Part shown: positions 1 through 5,953 of the stretch, piece by piece
Layout of the letters: the number at the start of each line of letters is the position of its first letter
Numbering within the stretch: position 1 is the stretch's first letter
Assembly (NCBI GenBank): GCA_023544495.1
Contig: JAMJFV010000105.1
Span: 1 to 7,002, forward strand
Reading direction: 5' to 3'
Origin: ANME-2 cluster archaeon
Lineage (GTDB): Archaea; Halobacteriota; Methanosarcinia; Methanosarcinales; Methanocomedenaceae
Length of the DNA: 7,002 nt
Program-made: the position numbers and the translations under genes
Notes under the pieces: generated by a model
The model's input: only the letters and a program-made list of their open reading frames with translations
Told to the model about the DNA's origin: nothing
The model's database searches: none

Positions 1-188
1 TTTTCTCTTTTATCACGGGCTCAGCCACAGAGATGACGCCCTTTGCTTTAGATTTCTTGTTTATAGTAGATTTCTTTTTTGTAACTGGCTCAGCCACAGA
101 GAGAACGCTTTTTGATTCAGATTTCTTGTTTATGGTAATTTTCTCTTTTATCACGGGCTCAGCCACAGAGATAACGCCTTTTGCTTTA
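1..188. repeat. 69-bp tandem repeat inside the lysine-rich gene
   Basis: Full units lie at 51-119 and 120-188. The last 50 bases of an earlier unit occupy 1-50, and the start of another follows 189. The unit length is a multiple of three, so each repeat adds 23 residues in frame. The partial unit at 1-50 matches the corresponding part of 120-188 at all but about two positions, while the unit between them is more diverged. This suggests a higher-order 138-bp duplication. Confidence 0.9.
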
Positions 189-211
189 GATTTCTTTTTT
201 GCATCTGTCAT
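1..211 (-). CDS. Lysine-rich 23-residue-repeat protein (5' part, runs off the left edge)
   Basis: The ATG is at 209-211 on the minus strand, and the frame stays open for 70 codons to the window edge. The visible protein begins MTDAKKKSKAKGVISVAEPV and then repeats a 23-residue unit of the form KKSKAKGVISVAEPV-(I/T)-K-(E/K)-K-x-T-I-N. Two full units and parts of two more are visible. It is strongly basic (Lys-rich) with an invariant SVAEPV core. It has no signal peptide, transmembrane segment or cysteine. The base pattern fits real coding: changes between repeats are often silent (GCC/GCA/GCG-type) and reading is preserved over all units. Only GTGGGA lies upstream as a weak ribosome site, and a TATA-like stretch lies at 225-239, so it may be leaderless. 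I do not recognise the family. A DNA- or RNA-binding or scaffold role is only suggested by charge and repetition. Confidence 0.7.
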   Translation of the reverse strand, partial: MTDAKKKSKAKGVISVAEPVIKEKITINKKSESKSVLSVAEPVTKKKSTINKKSKAKGVISVAEPVIKEK

Positions 212-224
212 TTCTATTATCCCA

Positions 225-239
225 CATATATCTTATATC
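225..239 (-). promoter_or_regulatory. Possible TATA element of the repeat-protein gene
   Basis: On the minus strand this reads GATATAAGATATATG, two overlapping archaeal TATA-like sequences 14-28 nt before the ATG at 211. At normal archaeal spacing, transcription would start close to the start codon. That fits the lack of a good ribosome-binding site. No other element supports it. Confidence 0.35.
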
Positions 240-291
240 GTCATTTCTACATTCTCACGAAATTCTAATGAAATCTCATGTATAGTCTTAT

Positions 292-528
292 TCACTTCAA
301 GCGTTTCTCCACTATGCCAGGCCAGATGGATGCCGATACTATCATGCTCAAAATAAATACGAATACCATGCCTGCCATGATATCCACATCCGTATACAGT
401 GGGATTTCCCGGCTGCTGTTTTTCAACAGCGCCAGTAGTAGGAATAAACCTATAACCACAAATGATGATACAATGCTTGCTATCAGGCTATACTTGCCGG
501 TTTTGCCCTTCATGACTATTTCTTCCAT
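292..528 (-). CDS. Small two-helix membrane protein downstream of copA
   Basis: This is a 78-residue protein. A longer frame begins at 558, but GGAGG (536-540) sits 7 nt before the ATG at 526-528, so I chose that start. Residues 1-13 are short and charged (two Glu, three Lys). A hydrophobic helix spans about 14-35, a polar loop with Arg, Glu and two Asp spans 36-48, and a second helix spans about 49-70. A short basic tail (EKRLK) follows. There are no cysteines, histidine clusters or other visible metal-binding motif. It starts 43 nt after the copA stop on the same strand, so it is probably the last gene of the copper operon. I do not recognise a family. A role beside the ATPase, for example as a small membrane partner, is only suggested by position. 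Confidence 0.7.
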   Translation of the reverse strand: MEEIVMKGKTGKYSLIASIVSSFVVIGLFLLLALLKNSSREIPLYTDVDIMAGMVFVFILSMIVSASIWPGIVEKRLK

Positions 529-535
529 TACATTT

Positions 536-540
536 CCTCC
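536..540 (-). promoter_or_regulatory. Shine-Dalgarno site deciding the start of the small membrane protein
   Basis: GGAGG on the minus strand lies 7 nt from the ATG at 528. The upstream ATG at 558 has no comparable site and would put this GGAGG inside the gene. Confidence 0.65.
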
Positions 541-571
541 ATACTCTTTTCCGCACACATTAACCTGAAAT

Positions 572-3379
572 TCATTTTATCCTGCTCTTTTTCATAAGTA
601 ATGTATTACCCGTTACTGAAAGAGAACTCATTGCCATAAACGCTGCTGCAAGTACCGGCGTTATCAGGATCTTATCCACGAACGGATACAGTATTCCAGC
701 GGCAAGGGGTATGCCGATAGTGTTGTACCCGAATGCCCAGAACAGGTTCTGCTTGATCTTGTTCATGGTCAGTTTACTCAGCTTTATGGATGCGACCACA
801 TCAAGAAGATTGTTCTTGATAAGCACAATTCCGGCTGATTCCATGGCCACATCAGTTCCTGCACCCATGGCAATCCCTACATCGGATTGAGTCAATGCAG
901 GCGCATCATTGATACCGTCACCAACCATTGCCACGACCTTACCTTCGGCCTGGAGTTTCTTTATCTCATTGGCCTTATCTTCAGGCAGTACTTCTGCAAG
1001 CACACGATCGATACCAACCTGTTTTGCAATGGCAGACGCAGTTCTGGCATTATCACCTGTGATCATCACAACTTCAATTCCCATTTTGTGCAGCTTTTCT
1101 ACAGCTTCCTTTGAATGTTCTTTGAGGGTATCGGCAACAGCTACAATCCCTATGGCTTCCTGCCCCAATCCTATAATCATGGCAGTCTTGCCATCGTTTT
1201 CCATTTTTTCCATGGATGCGTTCAGGTGGCTCACATCTATTCCGTTATCAGACATGAGTTTGCGTGTGCCCAAAAGGATTCGTTTGCCTTCGAATTCAGC
1301 CTCAACTCCATGACCTGTTATGACCCTAAACGAAGTGGCATCTGGTATAGCGATGTTTCGTGATGTTGCGCCCTTTATTATTGCTTCACCAAGTGGGTGC
1401 TCTGACCCTTTTTCAGCTATGGCTGCCATGCAAAGAACTTCGTCTTCTGTGTGGCTGGCTGTGCTGATAACATCTGTAAGCTGTGGCTCACCCAGTGTCA
1501 ATGTTCCGGTTTTGTCAAACACGATAGTGTTGAGTTTATGTGCCATTTCAAGGGATTCACCACCTTTAATCAGGATGCCGTTCTCAGCGCCTTTGCCAGT
1601 TCCAACCATTATAGCGGCTGGAGTTGCAAGCCCGACAGCACATGGGCATGAAATGACAAGCACTGTAATAGATATCAGCAGGGAGAACAGGAATGGACTG
1701 ACTCCTGCAAATGCCGCTGATTGTGCGACTCCGAACATCTCAAAGCCTATAAAGAACCAGAATAAGAATGCAAGAAGTGAAATCACGTGCACTGCAAGGA
1801 TAAAATGCCCTGCCACTATATCAGCGATTCTCTGGATGGGTGCCTTGGATGTCTGTGCATTTTCCACAAGTTCGATTATTTGTGCAAGGGCAGTATCTGA
1901 GCCGACCTTTGTTGTCCTGAACCTGAATGAGCCTGTCTTGTTCAGTGTTGCCCCTATAACGGCATTACCAAGATTCTTTTCTACAGGCATGCTCTCACCT
2001 GTTATCATGGATTCATCAACAGCTGATGATCCAAAAGTTATGACTCCATCAACAGGGAGTTTTTCACCAGGGCGGACAACAACGATGTCGCCCACAGCTA
2101 CATCTTCAACAGGTACTTCCTTTTCCACATCATCTACAATAATGCGGGCGGTCTTTGCCTGGAGTCCCATGAGTTTTCGGATGGCTTCAGATGTTTTGCC
2201 TTTGGTTGTGGCCTCAAGATATCTACCAAGAACAATAAATGCGATCAGAAGGGCTGCGGTGTCATAGTATGTCATATCATACCCGGGTCCCAGGTCAAGG
2301 AATGTTGCAGCAACACTCACTGCATATGCGGCGCCAGTTCCTGTTGCTATAAGAAGGTTCATGTCGGTGACACCGTGTTTTAATCCTTTGTAGGTTCCGA
2401 CAAAGAACTGTCTGCCAGGGAAGACCATTACTATGGTGGTTAAAATAAAGAGCAATCTGTCATCTGAGAGGAATGTGGGAACGAACCAGAGGAGGTTTGG
2501 GAATGCATTGCTCATATCTCCTAAAGAGATTGGGATTCCAAGTGCAACTGCTATTATAAGATTGGTGCGCTGTTTTTTGATCTCATTTTCTCGTGCTTTT
2601 CGCTCCCTGTCTTCGGATTCTTTCTTATCGACTTTGCGGGATGCTGTGTATCCTATGCCCTCGATTGCCGAGATCATGCTGGGTACAGACACAAGGGATG
2701 AATCGTATTCAACGCTGGCTTTTGCAAGGGAAAAATTGACAGCTATGGATTCAACGCCTTTTAGTTTTTTAAGCACTTTTTCGATATTCTGGGCACATGC
2801 AGCGCATGTCATGCCTCCTATATCGAATGATATTTTATCTTTTACGACACCGTATCCGATCGATTTTATGGCACCTTCAATCTCTTTCGGACTCACTCGT
2901 GTGGGGTCATAGGTGATGGATGCTTTTTCAACAGCTACATTGACTGTTGAGGATATTACTCCACCAAGCTTTTTAGTCACTTTTTCGATATTTGAAGCAC
3001 ATGCTGCACATGTCATGCCTGATATTTTTAGCGTGATGCTGGCGGTACTGCCTGGTTCAGTCATGGGAGCAGATTCGTTTGCTTTTTCGTCTTCATCTTC
3101 AATGATGATTGGGCAGCTCTGGGCTTTTTGCTCTGGCTCTGAATCCGTTTCTGCGTCCGGTTTCGGGACTGTTTTTTCACCCACTTCATAGCCAGCATCT
3201 ACAACAGCCTGTTTTATTGCATCAAGGCTGGTTACGCTTTCATCGAATTCTACAGTGGCGCTGCTATTTTCAAGGCTGACATCAATAAATAGGACGCCGC
3301 TTACTTTTAAGACGGCATCCGTCACCCTTTTATGACAATGCATGCATGTCATTCCAAAAATATCTATTGTTTCTTTCAT
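572..3379 (-). CDS. copA: Cu(I)-exporting P1B-type ATPase (CopA) with three HMA domains
   Basis: This 935-residue inner-membrane pump uses ATP to expel Cu(I), or Ag(I), from the cytoplasm. Three heavy-metal-associated domains lie at the N-terminus, with metal sites GMTCMHC (9-15), GMTCAAC (121-127) and GMTCAAC (189-195). The first is separated from the others by an acidic linker at about 70-105. Next come membrane helices, the actuator TGES (460-463), the membrane metal site CPC (578-580), the phosphorylation motif DKTGTLT (Asp622), the P1B marker HP (661-662) and the hinge GDGINDAPAL (820-829). YN (885-886) and MSS (917-919) lie in the last helices. The CPC, YN and MSS set is that of Cu(I) pumps (P1B-1) and not of Zn/Cd pumps. 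The start is supported by GGGAG 6 nt upstream (3386-3390). A broken CopZ gene lies 39 nt upstream, and a small membrane protein follows after 43 nt. It is longer than two-HMA CopA proteins because of the extra CMHC domain. Confidence 0.97.
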   Translation of the reverse strand: MKETIDIFGMTCMHCHKRVTDAVLKVSGVLFIDVSLENSSATVEFDESVTSLDAIKQAVVDAGYEVGEKTVPKPDAETDSEPEQKAQSCPIIIEDEDEKANESAPMTEPGSTASITLKISGMTCAACASNIEKVTKKLGGVISSTVNVAVEKASITYDPTRVSPKEIEGAIKSIGYGVVKDKISFDIGGMTCAACAQNIEKVLKKLKGVESIAVNFSLAKASVEYDSSLVSVPSMISAIEGIGYTASRKVDKKESEDRERKARENEIKKQRTNLIIAVALGIPISLGDMSNAFPNLLWFVPTFLSDDRLLFILTTIVMVFPGRQFFVGTYKGLKHGVTDMNLLIATGTGAAYAVSVAATFLDLGPGYDMTYYDTAALLIAFIVLGRYLEATTKGKTSEAIRKLMGLQAKTARIIVDDVEKEVPVEDVAVGDIVVVRPGEKLPVDGVITFGSSAVDESMITGESMPVEKNLGNAVIGATLNKTGSFRFRTTKVGSDTALAQIIELVENAQTSKAPIQRIADIVAGHFILAVHVISLLAFLFWFFIGFEMFGVAQSAAFAGVSPFLFSLLISITVLVISCPCAVGLATPAAIMVGTGKGAENGILIKGGESLEMAHKLNTIVFDKTGTLTLGEPQLTDVISTASHTEDEVLCMAAIAEKGSEHPLGEAIIKGATSRNIAIPDATSFRVITGHGVEAEFEGKRILLGTRKLMSDNGIDVSHLNASMEKMENDGKTAMIIGLGQEAIGIVAVADTLKEHSKEAVEKLHKMGIEVVMITGDNARTASAIAKQVGIDRVLAEVLPEDKANEIKKLQAEGKVVAMVGDGINDAPALTQSDVGIAMGAGTDVAMESAGIVLIKNNLLDVVASIKLSKLTMNKIKQNLFWAFGYNTIGIPLAAGILYPFVDKILITPVLAAAFMAMSSLSVTGNTLLMKKSRIK

Positions 3380-3418
3380 AAATATCTCCCTTATTCTTTG
3401 CTCGTGTTCATTTTCGGG

Positions 3419-3629
3419 CTATGTTTTATATCTGGCACAAACAATGGCTGCCTTTATGACATCCACATTTGTTTCTTTCGAGTCGTAGGTTACAGTTGCC
3501 TGGTTTTTCTCAAGATTTACATTAACTAAAGAGACCCCATTCATGGATAATCGTTTTGGTAGCCGATGTCTGGCAATGTCCGCACATCATTCCTTCGATT
3601 ATTATTATTATTATTATTATTTCAGTCAT
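3419..3629 (-). pseudogene. CopZ-like copper chaperone with a frameshift
   Basis: Two frames together make one HMA domain of about 70 residues. The first (3522-3629) begins MTE, then eight Ile, then the metal site GMMCGHC, and stops after QTSATKTIIHEWGLFS. The second (3419-3544) continues the fold with MNGVSLVNVNLEKNQATV and ends AAIVCARYKT. This matches the first HMA domain of CopA from end to end. Intact HMA domains here have 12 residues between the second Cys and the conserved Gly-Val. Restoring that needs two bases near 3544. Removing one base would also rejoin the frames but leaves 11 residues. The usual Thr of GMTCxxC is Met, and the last strand has Arg in place of Gly. It lies 39 nt before copA, the classical chaperone-pump arrangement. 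It is probably a decayed gene, although a sequence error is possible. Confidence 0.8.
3598..3621. repeat. (ATT)8 trinucleotide tract in the CopZ-like gene
   Basis: Eight perfect ATT units on the plus strand give a run of Ile codons (ATA, ending in ATC) in the minus-strand frame. The first beta strand of an HMA domain normally has about six residues before GMxC. Here it is several Ile longer, which suggests slippage expansion. Confidence 0.9.
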
Positions 3630-3661
3630 AATTATACCACTGAGCCCCCCTAATCTCCCTA

Positions 3662-3680
3662 CTTTACAACGATTGTCACA
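3662..3680 (-). promoter_or_regulatory. Degenerate copy of the regulon palindrome in the copper operon promoter
   Basis: The plus strand reads CTTTACA-ACGAT-TGTCACA. The left arm matches the 19-bp operator found elsewhere in the window exactly, and the 5-bp spacing is the same. The right arm keeps only TGT plus one further base. It lies between the putative TATA box (3687-3694) and the CopZ-like start at 3629, where a repressor could act. One conserved arm could also occur by chance. Confidence 0.35.
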
Positions 3681-3686
3681 TTTTTA

Positions 3687-3694
3687 GATTTAAA
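3687..3694 (-). promoter_or_regulatory. Putative TATA box of the copper operon
   Basis: TTTAAATC on the minus strand lies 58 nt before the CopZ-like ATG. Usual archaeal spacing puts the transcription start near 3663, leaving a leader of about 30 nt. Confidence 0.4.
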
Positions 3695-3764
3695 TGCTTA
3701 ATTTGGTTTATTTTGTAGGGCAAATTTAGTTTTGGAACAGTCTAATAACCTGTTACGAATGATG

Positions 3765-3783
3765 CTTTACATTTAGTGTAAAG
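3765..3783 (+). promoter_or_regulatory. Regulon operator 1
   Basis: CTTTACATTTAGTGTAAAG has perfect 7-bp arms around a 5-bp spacer and contains TACA-N5-TGTA. BlaI/MecI/CopY-type repressors are known to bind TACA/TGTA dyads. An AT-rich TATA-like stretch (TATTATATATACATATC, 3784-3800) follows at once, so a bound repressor would cover the TFB-recognition side of that promoter. Transcription would start near 3815. Confidence 0.8.
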
Positions 3784-3967
3784 TATTATATATACATATC
3801 TGAATGAAGCAAAAGATGCCTTTCTTGCTGTAAAGCAGCAGGATGTAACTTCAAGCATTACGTCAGATCAGGACAAGGGTAACGCACAAATTTCAGACAT
3901 GAACTTCCCCCTCCCTGCCGTTATGCTGTGGGGAAGGAGTCTTGTGCTTTATTTAGATAAATTGTAG
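3782..3967 (+). pseudogene. Start-less open frame, probable gene remnant
   Basis: A frame free of stops runs from 3782 to TAG at 3965-3967. From about codon 7 its translation is protein-like: LNEAKDAFLAVKQQDV, then a polar stretch with ISDMNFPLPAVMLWGRSLV, ending YLDKL. There is no ATG or GTG near its beginning. The operator-linked promoter at 3765-3800 would start transcription inside the frame, near 3815. I do not recognise the protein. It may be the 3' remnant of a deleted gene whose front was replaced by a regulon promoter, or a chance frame. Two other readings are an sRNA made from the same promoter, or a nine-codon peptide from the ATG at 3804 (MKQKMPFLL). Confidence 0.35.
3904..3936 (+). 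other. GC-rich hairpin
   Basis: CTTCCCC (3904-3910) pairs with GGGGAAG (3930-3936) across a 19-nt loop. It stands out in AT-rich surroundings. Only a weak T-rich stretch (CTTTATTT) follows about 12 nt later, so termination is uncertain. It would lie in the transcript begun near 3815. Confidence 0.45.
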
Positions 3968-4024
3968 GCTATTGCCTTGTATAAGGCCAAGGTCTTATGT
4001 ATATTATTGTTTTATAATGCCATC

Positions 4025-4048
4025 ACTCAAGTTTTTCGAGTATTTTTT
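4025..4048 (+). terminator. Weak terminator-like hairpin and T-tract before the repressor gene
   Basis: ACTC (4025-4028) pairs with GAGT (4038-4041) and TATTTTTT follows. The stem is short. A T-tract alone can end archaeal transcription, so this may stop the transcript begun near 3815. Confidence 0.3.
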
Positions 4049-4085
4049 CAAGTGTATCTCTGGTATGTTTGCCGCAAACACAAAT

Positions 4086-4093
4086 CTTATATC
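4086..4093 (+). promoter_or_regulatory. TATA box of the repressor/maturase operon
   Basis: CTTATATC lies 23-30 nt before the ATG at 4116, placing transcription start within or just after the operator at 4095-4113. The transcript would have almost no leader. Confidence 0.5.
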
Positions 4094-4094
4094 A

Positions 4095-4113
4095 CTTTAC
4101 ACTAGATGTAAAC
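4095..4113 (+). promoter_or_regulatory. Regulon operator 2 (autoregulatory)
   Basis: CTTTACACTAGATGTAAAC has 6-bp perfect arms TTTACA/TGTAAA and a 5-bp spacer. It sits between the TATA box and the start codon of the repressor gene, over the expected transcription start, as expected for autorepression. Confidence 0.8.
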
Positions 4114-4115
4114 AC

Positions 4116-4511
4116 ATGGTTAAATTTGACCGGGTATACATCACTAACAAGGGACTGACTAAATTCTTTAGCCCATTGGAATCAGAGATAATGTATGCTT
4201 TGTGGGAATGTGATGCATTGACTTCCCAACAGGTAACTGAGATTACGGCGATACCTCAGGCAAGCACTTCAGGGATTTTGGATCGGCTGGTCAGGAATGG
4301 ATACGTTCTAAAAAAATCATATCACAGTGTTAACAATGGTGCCAAGTACAATTATTCTGCAGCATTCACCTACGATGTCATTGCAGAAGATATCATGTTC
4401 CGTATACTTGACAGCCTCTATGAAACTTTCGGCGAACTTGCAGAGAAAAGTATTTTAAAATATAAGACTAAACCTTATGTGAGTGGGAATGATTCTAATG
4501 TGTGTGATTGA
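4116..4511 (+). CDS. BlaI/MecI/CopY-type winged-helix transcriptional repressor
   Basis: This 131-residue cytoplasmic DNA-binding protein starts MVKFDRVYIT. The frame is open further upstream to 3972, but that extension covers the TATA box, operator and an unprotein-like Phe/Tyr/Cys-rich stretch, so I chose the ATG at 4116, 3 nt after the operator. The wHTH domain covers about 18-83: SPLESEIMYALWE (helix 1), LTSQQVTEIT (helix 2), ASTSGILDRLVRNGYV (recognition helix) and a wing ending KYNYSA. SPLExEIMxxLW is the family hallmark. The C-terminal helices (about 85-112) should dimerise. The family binds TACA/TGTA dyads, and five such sites occur in this window, one at its own promoter. The Cys-rich copper-binding tail of CopY is absent: only Cys32 and Cys130 occur, the latter at the extreme end. 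The inducer therefore cannot be read from sequence. Its end overlaps the next gene by 14 nt. Confidence 0.85.
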   Translation: MVKFDRVYITNKGLTKFFSPLESEIMYALWECDALTSQQVTEITAIPQASTSGILDRLVRNGYVLKKSYHSVNNGAKYNYSAAFTYDVIAEDIMFRILDSLYETFGELAEKSILKYKTKPYVSGNDSNVCD

Positions 4512-4671
4512 AGAAAAATCCGATCCAGATCTGGTAAAACTGATATGCAGCAGCTGCGAGTTTTTCAAAGAGGATGACATTGACCTTGAATGTTCGGCTT
4601 TTAAAATATTGAAAGATCTCATCAATAGTGGAAAGATATCTTTACAAGAGGTGTCGGATGCCACAAAATGA
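4498..4671 (+). CDS. Small Cys-containing protein of the RiPP operon
   Basis: The protein has 57 residues if read from the ATG at 4498, which has GTGGGA 9 nt upstream. GTG at 4483 and ATG at 4489 are alternative in-frame starts adding 5 or 3 residues. It has Cys2 and the cluster ICSSCEFFKEDDIDLEC, that is C-x2-C-x11-C, followed by AFKILKDLINSGKISLQEVSDA, which looks helical. Three clustered cysteines suggest a small metal or Fe-S site, but the family is not recognised. It overlaps the repressor gene by 14 nt and the maturase gene by 14 nt, so translation of all three is probably coupled. Position suggests an accessory factor for the maturase, for instance a partner or redox helper. A second substrate peptide is less likely, as it is longer and lacks resemblance to the precursor at 5954. 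Confidence 0.7.
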   Translation: MCVIEEKSDPDLVKLICSSCEFFKEDDIDLECSAFKILKDLINSGKISLQEVSDATK

Positions 4672-5917
4672 TGCATCCGTAAATCACAAATATCCAGTAT
4701 TATCTCCAAATTGTGCTTTGCGCAAATTGGAAAATTCATATATATTCAACATTGTTGATGACCAGTTGTATGAGGTCGATGACGAGGCTTTTGGATTATT
4801 GGAGCGTTTCAATGGTACCACAACTTTGGGGGAAATCGCAGATTCAGTTCCAGACAAGGATGAATTCGAAGATTTTACTGATTACCTGATAGAGGAAGGA
4901 ATTATTTTACTGAATAATGAGCCATCATCATCAACCGAACTGATACCACACATTGCTTCCTCGCCTGATCCTTCGCTCCGCTACCTTCTCCTACACATAA
5001 CCACAAAATGCAATCTGGCGTGTAAGCATTGCTATTTGGGTGATACACACGTAGAGGAATTGGATATTGATTCAGTTAATGCTCTTGCAGAAGAGTTTGC
5101 TGCGATGCAGGGGTTAAAACTGATGATATCAGGCGGAGAGCCGCTTTTGCATTCGCAATTTTGGGGCATACTCGAATCGGTATCAAAACTTGACTTAAGG
5201 ATAGTTCTTCTTTCCAATGGCACATTGATAGACAGAAATACTGCCAACCGGCTTGCAAATTATGTTCATGAGGTACAGATAAGTATCGATGGAACAGAGT
5301 CGCATGATATGTTGCGCGGAAGTGGAACATTTGATAGATCCATGCAGGGAATCCGAAACATCAAAGATGCCGGAATTGATGTTTCCATTGCAACAATGGT
5401 CCACAGGCACAATCTCAATGAGTTTGAAGAGATGAAAAAGATGTTTTCGGACATTGGAGTTTGCCAATGGGGTGTGGATGTTCCGTGCTCGGTCGGAAAC
5501 CTTGCAAACAATCTTGACTTTTCCGCAGACTTGCGTGAAGCATCACGTATATTCTCAGAATATGGGTTTGGCGGTGGCGCTCATGAGAGCAGTGGAAATT
5601 ATACATGCGGCTCTCATTTGGCGGCGGTCATGGCAAATGGGGATGTTGTTCGCTGTGCATTTTTTGCAGATGGGGCAGGCGGGAATATAAGGGAAGGACT
5701 TTTACATTCATGGGATAATCTCTGTAACAGCCATTTGTGGACTACGGATAAACTTGATTGCGATGATTGTGACATTATCAATGATTGTCGCGGAGGGTGT
5801 AGATTCAGGGCACTGCAATTGTGTGGCAGTTTGATGGCGCCCGATCCGGTGATGTGTTATGCAAACGGTATTGAGAAATATTTATATAACATTGGTTTTA
5901 CAATAGATGTAAAGTAG
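4658..5917 (+). CDS. Radical SAM/SPASM peptide maturase with N-terminal PqqD-like domain
   Basis: This 419-residue enzyme probably modifies a ribosomally made peptide. Residues about 15-85 (LSPNCALRKLE, YEVDDEAFGLLERFNGTTTLGEI, YLIEEGIILL) form a PqqD-like precursor-recognition domain. The radical SAM core has CNLACKHC (Cys118, 122, 125) for the SAM-binding 4Fe-4S cluster and SGGEP (158-162). The C-terminal SPASM domain follows the classical rule: Cys317 and Cys333 with GDVVRC (Gly-x4-Cys), then C-x2-C-x5-C-x3-C at 368, 371, 377 and 381, then Cys389 and Cys400. These would hold two more Fe-S clusters. Related enzymes make thioether (Cys-to-carbon) or carbon-carbon crosslinks; which one applies here is not visible. 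The start at 4658 has AGAGGTG 4 nt upstream; an in-frame GTG at 4628 is an alternative. The gene ends 36 nt before the precursor start, and its last codons contain the precursor's TATA box and operator. Confidence 0.93.
   Translation: MPQNDASVNHKYPVLSPNCALRKLENSYIFNIVDDQLYEVDDEAFGLLERFNGTTTLGEIADSVPDKDEFEDFTDYLIEEGIILLNNEPSSSTELIPHIASSPDPSLRYLLLHITTKCNLACKHCYLGDTHVEELDIDSVNALAEEFAAMQGLKLMISGGEPLLHSQFWGILESVSKLDLRIVLLSNGTLIDRNTANRLANYVHEVQISIDGTESHDMLRGSGTFDRSMQGIRNIKDAGIDVSIATMVHRHNLNEFEEMKKMFSDIGVCQWGVDVPCSVGNLANNLDFSADLREASRIFSEYGFGGGAHESSGNYTCGSHLAAVMANGDVVRCAFFADGAGGNIREGLLHSWDNLCNSHLWTTDKLDCDDCDIINDCRGGCRFRALQLCGSLMAPDPVMCYANGIEKYLYNIGFTIDVK
5881..5889 (+). promoter_or_regulatory. TATA box of the precursor gene, inside the maturase 3' end
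   Basis: TTTATATAA matches the archaeal TATA consensus closely. It places transcription start near 5910, inside the operator at 5896-5914, the same geometry as at the repressor promoter. A second TATA-like stretch (ATATTATTTA, 5918-5927) lies after the operator, as in the downstream cassettes. It would start transcription almost at the ATG. Confidence 0.5.
5896..5914 (+). promoter_or_regulatory. Regulon operator 3, in front of the precursor
   Basis: TTTTACAATAGATGTAAAG has TTTACA/TGTAAA arms with a 5-bp spacer. It overlaps the last codons of the maturase, which encode TIDVK before the TAG. It gives the precursor its own regulated promoter in addition to any read-through from the operon. Confidence 0.75.
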
Positions 5918-5953
5918 ATATTATTTACTAATAGTTAAGGGAGGTGAATGAAA

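Noticed and set aside
1..188. Repeats considered as a CRISPR array
   Set aside because: The units are contiguous with no unique spacers, are 69 bp long and preserve a reading frame.
909..2267. Long plus-strand open frames opposite copA
   Set aside because: They are antisense shadows. The minus-strand frame carries every P1B-ATPase motif in order, and the plus-strand translations show none.
3972..4115. Upstream extension of the repressor frame (48 extra codons)
   Set aside because: It spans the TATA box and operator, encodes an uneven Phe/Tyr/Cys-rich stretch unlike the family, and the family fold begins after residue 12 from the ATG at 4116.
4640..4658. CTTTACA-AGAGG-TGTCGGA just before the maturase start, resembling the operator
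   Set aside because: Only the left arm matches. The right arm keeps TGT alone, the site is inside an operon without a TATA element, and part of it is the ribosome-binding site.
5076..5606. Minus-strand open frames opposite the maturase gene
   Set aside because: They overlap the radical SAM coding sequence, have no ribosome sites, and show no domain features.
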